Origin: Uloborus plumipes
Taxonomy: Eukaryota > Arthropoda > Arachnida > Araneae > Uloboridae
Reading direction: 5' to 3'
DNA: 64,000 nt
Assembly (NCBI GenBank): GCA_038373865.1
Contig: JAXGGA010003044.1
Span: forward strand, 45,885-109,884
Shown: positions 54,541 through 64,000 of the stretch, piece after piece
How the letters are laid out: the number at the start of each line of letters is the position of its first letter
Numbering within the stretch: the first letter of the stretch is position 1
Notes under the pieces: generated by a model
Told to the model about the DNA's origin: nothing
The model's input: the letters and a program-made list of their open reading frames with translations, nothing else
Database searches by the model: none
Translations under genes and position numbers: made by a program

Positions 54541-56120
54541 TATTCTTTTACTGTGTAAAATTAAGAAAACAAAAGAAAAACGTAGCCGAGAACAAGTAAT
54601 ATTTCGCAGGAAATTACGTTTTCAATTTTGGAATAAAAGAAAAACAGGGAACATCAAAACACCAACTGAGCATTAGGGTGACAAAAAGAAACTTAGCTAT
54701 GACTATCCCAGTTTTAAATACGCATTTGAGTAGGTGCAGCCTTAGAGCTTCAGAGCATTAACTAAAATAGATTGAAGAAAAAAAGCAATCCTAAATTAAG
54801 TTTTAAAATTGTGATATTGCATCTGATATGCATTAAACTTAGTGAACATTAAATTCTTCTCATTTTTTTTAATAAAAATAACAATTTAATACAAAAAGTG
54901 TTGATGCTTTGAAAAAGAAAAAAAAACTCTAATTTTGAACATTTATACACCCAATGAGAAACATCCAGATTTATACTCACTCTATTATGTTACAAGACTA
55001 AAATGACATCGAAACAATCTTTTATTTTTGAACTAATGCACAGAAATAATTTTACTGGACGGAGAAATGACAAATACAGGTAAATTTTAAAAGTTCTATT
55101 CATATTACCTATTTTTGAAAACTGAAAAGACAAAAAAAAATGATTTTGGTAACTTTAAATATTTCATTGAAGAAATAAACTGCTGAGAATTCTAACTTTC
55201 AGTCAAGTGTATTAAATTAAGGTTCTTGCTGTTTTACTTTGTATTTTGTTAAAAGTAAGAAGAAAAAAAGCCTCATGCCCTTTTTTTTTGCCAGAACATA
55301 AAATTTGCATAAAAATGCACTTGGACGGAAAAATTTCCAGTTGTAATGCTCCGTTAACAAATGTAAGTTTAGAGATGTAATGAAGCATTTCATAACCGAT
55401 CCCCCGAAAGTCTTGAGAAACTTCTCAGTCATATTTTATTTTTGTATGCAAGGGTGGTTTTATATCTTCCCCATCTGCTTAATCCCATAAAAAATTGATT
55501 GCTATTGAAACTGAGAATATATTAAACAATGGATTGAAAAACAGTAAAAAGGTTATTCTTGCTATTTGAACAGTTTTCAGAAGAAAAAAATCGACGCGAG
55601 ACTACTGAAGCACAAAATTCTCTTTTCTGCAAAGAAAATTAATTTTCTTCTAACGGCGCACACCTGGATTTTCTGCTAGAATAACTCTCAAAAGAAACAA
55701 AAAGTTCTTTTTGTCCATTAATTATGTAACAGTGATCAAGCGAAAGCATAGCTTTAACAAGGATTAAATATTTTTGCATTTTTACTACACACACACACAC
55801 ACACAAACAATCGCATAATATACTTCTAAGTACTACCTGACCAGCAAGCTCTGAATCATTCACGCTCGACAGTGGGGATTTTAAAATTTACTTTTTTAAC
55901 TATATTTTTTCGAAAAATATAGTAACTTTTTAAAAACTGTTTTACCAAAGTTGGGGAAAAGTATTTATCAAATTTCATTAGAAAGACATGTTAAACTGTT
56001 AAGGCAATTAAAGCATATCCCCCCCCCCCCCCCATCCATAAAAAAGAAACCGACTGAGAAGTAACGCATGATTGTTTTTAAATTTATCTTATTAAAATAA
56101 ACGTTTCCTTTCTGATTTCA
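54541..56120. other. no gene; simple repeats
   Basis: (CA)n at ~55789-55804 and a C run at 56019-56032. No gene recognised. Confidence 0.55.
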
Positions 56121-56121
56121 A

Positions 56122-57910
56122 CCCATTAGTGCCCAGCGTCCCTTTTTTAGGGACGGTCCAAAAAGAGTCTAAATTTTCCAAAAATGAACATTTCAACCAA
56201 ATTATTGTGTTCAATTATTACTTTGGTATTGTTTCAATTCATTATTAACAGATTGCAGCACATAACTATTGTAAAGTGTGTTCTGTAGCCATTTTATTAT
56301 GATCTTAATCAAGAATTACATCGTTCACAATCTCAAGAACAAAAAGCTAAGTTTTTAAAATTACTAACAAGTAAGTCAATCTGTGTTCGATATATGTGCT
56401 ACTTTGATCGATGTTTTAGTTTACCTTTTTTTGCAATTTTGTAAATTTTAAATTTTTTATGGATTTTGTATCAATTTAAGAACGTCCCTTAAAAGGGACG
56501 CTAGGCACGAAAGGCTGCATTGGTTAACCGTGATTGATTTCTTGCTTAGAATTTATAATTTATCTTAAAAGAAGTTAGTAAATGTTTTTAGACTGAAAAA
56601 AGATAATAATTTTATTTTTTAAACTTAAAAAATCTAATTAAATTGAATTAATTAATATGTAAATTTAATTAATTTTCTGAAATATTTTACCATTTATTTA
56701 TTTATTTATTTATTTGAAATTACGAAAAATATTAAAGGTAAACTTGGAGAGAAAGCTATTTCAAAAATGTAATTTTTCAAAACACTAATTATTTGTTGCA
56801 TTTAATTACTTTCCCAAAATGCATTTAGGTGTTTTTAATTGTTTAGTCTGACTGTTCAAAAAGCCCTAAGCTCTTTCAGAAGCTTAGCCCTTCACCTTGA
56901 TGAAGAATTCAAGGATTGCACATGCATTTGTTGTTTGGAAGGCAGTGGTTGCAGATTTAATTTCAGAACTCCCTGAGCATGCCAATTTTGATCTCTACTG
57001 TGACAATTTATTTACTTCTCTTGCGCTCCTACTTGATAATTTGTCTCAGAAAGGTTTTGTGCAAGAATCGGATTGAAAAATGCCCATTAACTAAAGTTAC
57101 GTTGTTCAAAAAAGAAAAGAGAGGAAGTTTTGAATAAATGTCGATGACAGGTAAAATAATATTACGTTGGTTCGGTGGAATAATAGCAATGTCGTAACTA
57201 TTGCATCGAATCTTCATGGAGTTTATCCTATAGTAAAGGCTAAGCGATTGTCCAATAGCGAAAAGAAAGTAATTGAAATTGATGAAACAAATATGGTTGC
57301 TCAGTACAATCGTTGCATGGGGGGAACAGATCCCATGCATCAAAATATCGGGAATTACCGGTTTTTGATCCAATCTAAAAAATGGGGGTTTGTCGCTCTT
57401 CATTGTTATTTTAGAAGCTGCTGTACAGAATGCATTGAGCTCAAGAGTACCGGGTTGAGTTAGGTATTATGGGGAAAGTCGTTACATTGCTTTAAATAAG
57501 ACTCAGGTAAGATGTGCCCATTGAAGTAAAAAAGCTTATCGAAATGCAGCAAATGCAATGTAGGTTTGCACAACAAATGCTTTGCTGACTTTCATACTCA
57601 ACAACACCAATATTTCCTTGTTCTCTGAATCTACTTCCCAGTTTATGTTAATTGCTGCTCTTATTTCTTCTTATAAAGTGTCTTTTTAAATATTATATCG
57701 TAGACAGAAAAAAAAAAATTGGTAAAAAAAATGTACCTTCTGGTGCCTAGCGTCCCTTTTTAGGGACGAATTTTCTTTTGTAAAAAAAAAATATTTTTTA
57801 CATGATATTTTTTTAATTATTTTTCCTGTCCATTAAGCACTATTTGTAACCAGTATACAAAATATCTTTGGGGGTAAATCCTTTGGGGGAAAATGTCAGG
57901 CATTAATGGG
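56122..57910 (+). mobile_element. piggyBac-like transposon remnant
   Basis: The left end cccattagtgcccagcgtcc (after tcaa, a decayed TTAA) and the right end ggcattaatggg, followed by TTAA (57911-57914), are inverted. Palindromes of the form cgtccctttttagggacg occur near 56138, 56486 and 57749. A second TTAA with related inverted sequence at 56524-56527 leaves open that 56122-56523 is a separate small element. A decayed piggyBac transposase lies at 56935-57463. Confidence 0.82.
56935..57463 (+). pseudogene. piggyBac-type transposase fragment
   Basis: Only the C-terminal half of the catalytic region survives. In one frame: WKAVVADLISELPEHANFDL then YCDNLFTSLALLLDNLSQKG, matching the piggyBac YxDNxFTS block that holds a catalytic Asp. 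RIEKCPLTKV and KRGSFE follow. In another frame from ~57160: RWNNSNVVTIASN, QYNRCMGGTDPMHQNIGNYR and KKWGFVALHCYF, matching the GGVDxxDQ block with the last catalytic Asp. At least two frame changes and stops separate these blocks. Confidence 0.88.
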
Positions 57911-57914
57911 TTAA

Positions 57915-59639
57915 AGCAAAAACTGCAGTTCAGTACCCTGTAACAAATTCAAATCTTATATTCATGGAAATTTGGATCAGAATTCAGCTAAAATAAAAAA
58001 TATTTTAATCTAAAACGACTGGGGGGGGGGGGAGAAACTGGAATAGGGGGAATCGAATGCACGTTTTCTCGTTTTTTGTACGCTGCTTTATCCAACTCAT
58101 CACATGGGCTTCTATTCTGGGATGCTGTATATTAACGCAATGTGCAATAAAATAACAAAATGTATTGAAATTGATTTTGTTGAAATATCTAAAAGAGAAC
58201 ATTGTACTGATATTCACTGATGTAAAACAACTTTGCAGATTTAAACAGCAACAGAACTTTTGATCACAATCTAGCTATGAGTCTAAATTGCATATTAACA
58301 AAACCTTGGACCGTATTCTACTTACGAATGTTCGCACCCACGAACGGGGGGGGAGGGATAACTTATGATCTTACGTTTATTAGCAAGATGCTCTAGTTGC
58401 CACTAGGCTCCCCTTGCGGTATGCTATACATTAAAACAGTGCTTAAGTTAAAAAAAAAAAAAAAAAGAGAATGAATCGGCTTTTTCGACAAAACAACCGA
58501 AATATGAATTGTCTTTATATTTTTCGCCAAAAGCAGAGGAAAATATCTTCAAAATGCTGCCTCACTTTTGTAATTTGATAAGTTATTGAGAACATTAAGG
58601 AGTTGTCACAGTAAAACACCCTTAAGATATAATATACATGATCATCATTCACAAATTAAGTGCTTTAAAAACTTAAAATATGTGTTAGCAAATGCAATTA
58701 ATACACCACTTTACGATTTCAACTCGATTTTCAAATGTGTCACCACTGCTAACAGAAGACTACCAGGGAATTTTCTACAAAAGGCTACTTTAAATGCAAT
58801 GCCCACAAGATTTCTTTAGAAGTTTGATTGCTTTGAAGATCAACATATACTTCAAAGGAATCAAGGAAACTTCATGAAATCAAAAGAAAAAAACTCTCCA
58901 GAGAAGTCCGACAAAAAGAGATACAAAGGTAGAAAATGCTTCAGAAAATTAGCGAAGAAAAGGGTATAACAGTTCTATTATTGTTTAGATACATTACGGA
59001 GAACTTGATAGTTTTATTCTTGTCTAAACCAGCACTTCTAAACTTTTTCTAACCCGCAGACCGATAAAAATGTCACAAACCAATGATTTTTTTTTGCAAA
59101 GAAAAAATCTTGTACTGCGTAAAAATAATTGAACAACGTTAAAATACGCAACTTTTCTAATTGAATGTAGACATGTTTTTCTGCGTTAAAACAAACCTCT
59201 TTTCAACCAAATCATGTCAACTTATAAATGAAAAGATATTAAAGAACTGGTAAATTGAACGATTTACTTAAGATGTTATTTAAATGTAAGGATAAGTAAT
59301 TATTGCAATCACCCATACTTAAGCATATTAATCTTTGAGAAAAATTACTGAAATTTAGGGAACAAAAAATCGTAAAGTTAACGAAAAAAATATTCCATAA
59401 TTGTACTAGAGGTAGCGCAGAAATGCTGTCATGCATTGAGGGGGAGCGGTGTTTATGATATTGTGACAGTTTGTGACAAGAGAGAGGGAGGGCTGCACTT
59501 TTTAACACCGATAGCTAATTATTTTTGAACACCAGCGACATATCCGCAAACTCTGTACGAATTTCATATTGAAAAGTGAAGACAAAATGTAAGGTATAAA
59601 ATTATAAATAACCGTTCCACGGCCAGATCTGCAAGGTAA
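57915..59639. other. no gene seen
   Basis: AT-rich with G runs (58021-58032, 58347-58354) and an A run near 58450-58466. Confidence 0.5.
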
Positions 59640-59962
59640 GCTTGTTCAGACTTCCCTGGTCATTTGTTTGTTGGCCTCTGCCTTTCATCCTGTCTAGTTG
59701 CTAGAGATTTCTGATTGCGGATTGGGAGGTTCGACTCCCGGTTCGGGCATGGATGTGCTTTCTCTCCCCTGTCCTTGTCCTTTTTTGTGAGAGCACGTTA
59801 CTATGCGGTGAATGGGTACTACCCTATGAAAGCGTCCTTATGACATGTGTGTGCTGTGGAAGTCGAACTTGACACCAAATTACGGTACAGTTGGAAAAGT
59901 GAAGCAGACCACCCTACATTCTCTGCCTAGCTGATACAAGACAACAACAACAACCAGATCTA
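59640..59962 (+). repeat. tRNA-derived SINE, second family
   Basis: A consensus box B ggttcgactcc lies at 59728-59738 within a tRNA-like head. The body is unlike the SINE at 4850. The 3' end is an (AAC)n tail, acaacaacaacaacc. A convincing box A could not be picked. Confidence 0.65.
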
Positions 59963-61275
59963 AGAAATAAATGCAAGCAATACTGAATAGCTTACCTTAC
60001 AGCATCCTTTATTTTCCCTTCACCTCCCCCCCCCCCCCCAAGGCAAGTTTTCAGTCATTGAATGCAGTATAAACTGTCCAGTATTGTTGGAACTCTCCCT
60101 TTGCTCCGAATATGTGGTAGTAATTTTCAGCTCATACAGACAATGCTAGTTAGTGCGGAACTATATTTTATCTTTCAATAAACTTCCAATTATTTATTCT
60201 GAGCCCTTTACACATTTTCAATATAAACTTGTTGCACGAATTCCATAAGTAACATTAAATGTGTTAGATATTTTGGCAAAATGCTCAATAATAGTCTTAA
60301 TGTTTTTGAGAAAATAGCTTACAACACTAAATGCAATATTCCTTGATTAGTTGTTATTTCACACGCAGAAGAAATAAGAAAATAACATGCGAAAGATAAA
60401 TTATTTCATCCTTTGACCAACAGGACGATAACATCCTCCAACAAGTAATACATTGCTTCGAACCTATCCTAATAAAAGCAGAAATAACTTGGTAATGCAA
60501 CTAGCAGCATCGGCATTATATAACATCGGAGTAATCCTTCCTCGAGGAGAATTATATCGTCGAGTAAAGCCCTCTCTCTAGAATTCGGGAATTGTATTCC
60601 TGAGCTGATCCTAAACCGATTGTGCCATGTGACAATTACTCTATCCAATCTTTTCCGCCATCGAGAGAAAGATGATATTTACCGAAGAAAAGGTCAAAAA
60701 AGGATAAACAGGAATGATGAAATCCTGATATTTTTCTTATTCTTCGCATTTTTTGAGGTGAAAAATAAAAGAAGAAAAAGTATAAAATTGTCAGTTGCAT
60801 ATTTATAACTAAATAAATGAATAAATAGCAATACATGCATCCATTGTCACTTCCAAACAGTGGGTACTTCTTTATTTCAATTTCTAGCACTCATACTTTC
60901 AAATTTTATCCCATTTTTCGCTATAGAACGAGAAAAAAACACCAACAAACGAATTATTAGCCTTGTTTTAAGCTATCGTGCCATTTAGGGTAACTTTGAG
61001 CGCATCAGAAGTGATATGCAAATGATACATAAATTACTCTAAGAAAACCAGTGCAGCCATATTGCAAATAATATTGAAATGCAGTCAGAGCACTTTCATC
61101 AACTTCACAAATAGCTGCCAAAGAGTAACTTCAGAACTTGAATATGATGCACTTAGCTCTTTGGGTAAAATTTACAACTTTTTTGGCCACGTGAAGAGTA
61201 AAAGGAGTTCATGCACCTCTTACGGAAAATTTCTATCAAATAGGTCTCCAAAGTCACTGGCGGACTTTCCACGTC
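59963..61275. other. no gene seen
   Basis: AT-rich with a C run at 60027-60040. Confidence 0.5.
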
Positions 61276-61279
61276 TTAA

Positions 61280-61501
61280 CCCATTAATGCCTCACATTTT
61301 TTTTTTCAAAGTTATTTTGTATACTGGTTACACGGCTACAGAACACACTTTAGAATTGTTAGGTGCTGCAATCTGTTAATAATGGATTGAAACAATATCA
61401 AAGTAATAATTGAACATTATTATTTGGTTGAAATGCTCATTTTTTGTCAATTCAGACACTTTTTGAACCGTCCCTAAAAAGGGACGCTAGGCATTGATGG
61501 G
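61280..61501 (-). mobile_element. piggyBac-type MITE, deletion derivative
   Basis: It is flanked by TTAA (61276-61279, 61502-61505). Read on the minus strand, its first ~170 bp match the left end of the element at 56122 (to ttctgtagcc) and the last ~50 bp match its right end (gtaaccagtatacaaaata...ggcattaatggg). It is therefore an internally deleted copy in the opposite orientation. Confidence 0.9.
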
Positions 61502-61505
61502 TTAA

Positions 61506-64000
61506 ATGTGATAGACAAAGGGTCACTAGAAATGTATTGCACTGGTTCTTTAAACGTGTAAATCCGCCACTGTCTGAAGTCATGTTTTGAGATCAGTTAA
61601 ATAACCAGTTCATATAAAAAATAAAAAATTAAAAAAAACGAAAACTGGTCTTTTTTAAAAGCCTTGAGTTTCAAGTTTTGTGCTCTAAACTTTTCACAGA
61701 GAGAAACTGATTTCTTGCTCTGAAACTAATTAATCTATTAGGCATTAAAACACATTAATATGGGCAGTATCAACAAATATATATTCTGGAGTAAGGGTCT
61801 TCTACTCGCGACCCACCGAATACATTTTAGTCGTCCAGACTGCGTTTTCTAAAAGATAAAAAAGATACTTAAAAAAGAAAGAAAAGAAAACAGCAGAAAT
61901 AAGTTCAAAATGAAAGTGATCGTGAATACTACAGAATAAATTAATTTTATATTGGATTTCTTCTAATATTTCTATTCACTCTACCCTTACATCAGTTCTA
62001 TTAATTGATACCAGGCAAATAAGGTACAAACTAATTTCTAAACTCGGCTTATTTTACCAGAGTTTAGAAACGGCTACGCATAGTACATAATTATTCCGAG
62101 AAAACGCCATACATGTTTACAGACGCACATTAATAAAATATTTATATAAGCAACTGTTACACATATTCAAACCCCTGGAGTTGTTTCTTCGAAACATCTG
62201 AACATTTTCTTATCCTTAAACTCTAAAAATAGTTTATACCATTAGTCCAACAAAACTGCTTTATTTTGGAAAACTTTGTGATGTTCGTGATATCTAAAAA
62301 ATTTCCGGAAAAGTGTTGTGTAAGCACTAGTGTGACTTACGTAACGAAAGCGTCCGGCATTAGAATGAGTTCAAATTAGGTTATCCCCTCAAATGCAATC
62401 CAAATACTGCATATTTGAATTCAATATTAGGAGATAAAAAGCTCGTAATGAATTTAGCGTATTATTCTTCGCATTTCAAATTTTGAATTCGATAGTTTTG
62501 ACATAGATGTACAATTCTATTACTTCTAATTTATTTAAAGTAGAGAAGCGTTACTAATGTCCAGTCCGATAACTTCTTTCAAATGTAAAAAGGTAATTTT
62601 TCATTTCGTCACTTTAAATATTTTAGCTTTAATGCTCGTCGCGATTGAATTTTCTTCAGAATCAATAGCAGTTTAAAAAAAAATTAAAGCAAACGAAAAT
62701 AGTAACAATTGAATATTTTTTTGCCGTTATGATACTTCTCTTCTAGCAATTATTTCCTTCTTTTACTGTAACTGTATGAATTTTTTAATATCAAGATCAA
62801 GAAGCCTTTTAATATCAAGATCAAGATTTTTTATGGCCGATTTTCCTTTATTTGTCAAAATATTTCCTTCTAGAATTGATAACATGCCCCAGTGACTTTA
62901 AAAGTCCACTTTGTTGTTTACATTTTTTGCTCAGGTGTATTGTTCTTTTTAATTTTCAGACATTTTTTGTTGCAGTGTCAAAAGCCGAATTGGGAACAAT
63001 TTCACTCACGTAACTATTAAAAATGGTTTAGCATTTCGCAAAAATTTTGATTCAGAAATCAAGTAGATATTTAATTTTATATTCTTTTTTTATGCCTTTA
63101 TATTTTTATTCTTTTTTTTTTTTTGAAAAGTAAACTTTTTTTGTAACTAACGAACAATAAACCAAATAGCAATAAAGTTTAAACATCTTGTACTATTCCA
63201 TTAGATACACAACAGATTTAAAATTCCCCGAAAAACAAAAACCGAAACTACTATGTCCCTGTTCTAGAATTTTGTTCCTAACTACCCCTTCTCCGAAAGT
63301 CTTTTGACTTCGAAGATTGAAAGTAAAGCTTAACACAATGTCGCTTACTTTGAAACATTAAAGAAATAAATGTTCCAGAAAAAATGGCTTTGCAGTCGAC
63401 CATTTTTACAAAAATTAGTGAAGAGCTCTCGTTCAAGTTCTGTCAATGTTAATTTTCCTAAATGTTCAATTGTTGTTATATTGTTTTATTTCCTAAAAAT
63501 GTAAAAACACTACATGAGGAAACAGACCAAGTCAATGGTTCTAATGTACGCGACAGGTTATGGATACCAATTTCGAAAAATAAATACAAATCTCTTGTCA
63601 GTGTTTTATAGACTGTCAGCACATATTGGAGAGGCAGAGATAGAAGAGAATGGTTATTCACTCGACTACTACATCCATCTCTGTATTTCAAGTTTTCATC
63701 AAGTCTAGTGGAAATAATCATAAAGGGATTTGCTTATATTTTGAAAAGAAATATTTGAGACTCGAATATTATATTTATAGACGGCTTTCGGTGACTCCCT
63801 CCATAACTAGAATCTGGATTTGCCTTTGTTTCAATCCCGCTTTTGCAAGGTTAAAATTTTCAAAAATTCAGCAATTTTTATGTAATGTTTCTTATCAATA
63901 ATGTATGAATGAATTTCAAAAAAATATAGTTATTGATGGAGGAAAAGTTTCCCATAATGAAATTTTTGCCTATGCATGTATTTTTTAAATTTTTTTACCA
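61506..64000. other. no gene seen
   Basis: AT-rich. A ~23-bp tandem duplication (tttaatatcaagatcaaga) lies near 62785-62830. Open frames under 85 residues show no domain. Confidence 0.5.

Noticed and set aside
59700..59760. tRNA gene (box B ggttcgactcc)
   Set aside because: No cloverleaf can be drawn and an (AAC)n tail follows; a SINE fits better.

Overview
The window is AT-rich, repeat-dense eukaryotic DNA with no recognisable host gene, rRNA or tRNA gene. The mix of elements (Ty3/gypsy LTR retrotransposon, Tc1-like, mariner, piggyBac and hAT-like DNA transposons, tRNA-derived SINEs, many MITEs, TA/TG microsatellites) points to an arthropod nuclear genome. An arachnid is my best guess, but nothing here proves the taxon.

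Region by region: 1-7 kb holds a probable Helitron remnant, TA/TG microsatellites, a ~1.2 kb inverted repeat whose arms end in (TA)n, and a tRNA-derived SINE. 8193-16507 is an LTR retrotransposon of 8315 bp with two 1063-bp LTRs in which I see no differences, a 5-bp target duplication (catag), primer-binding site, polypurine tract, gag, and pol in the -1 frame. A slippery heptamer TTTAAAC ends on the gag stop and is followed by a 10-bp stem. The pol frame is broken once, at an A7 run. 17.8-24.5 kb is mostly unannotated DNA with copies of one MITE family. 24721-30513 is a three-level nest: a decayed Tc1-like element holds a hAT-like foldback element with an 8-bp target duplication, which holds a third element carrying six ~147-bp tandem units. 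31929-32584 is one long palindrome. 37.7-41.5 kb has a TTAA element, a nested MITE pair, a decayed Tc1-like transposase, and a well-preserved Tc1-like element with an early stop and one frame break. 44-50 kb is crowded with MITEs, including a MITE inside a MITE. 53099-54378 is a decayed full-length mariner. 56122-57910 is a decayed piggyBac-like element whose internally deleted derivative lies at 61280-61501.

The dominant theme is one MITE family (ends CACTGCAAAAAATGAA, TA target sites, internal repeats of ACAGTTTATTACTGT) present about twelve times. Several insertions sit in one copy of a local duplication, so the other copy shows the uninterrupted target. This confirms target duplications for the LTR element, mariner, a MITE and a nested element from this window alone.

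All coordinates and similarities come from reading by eye. No alignment or database search was run.
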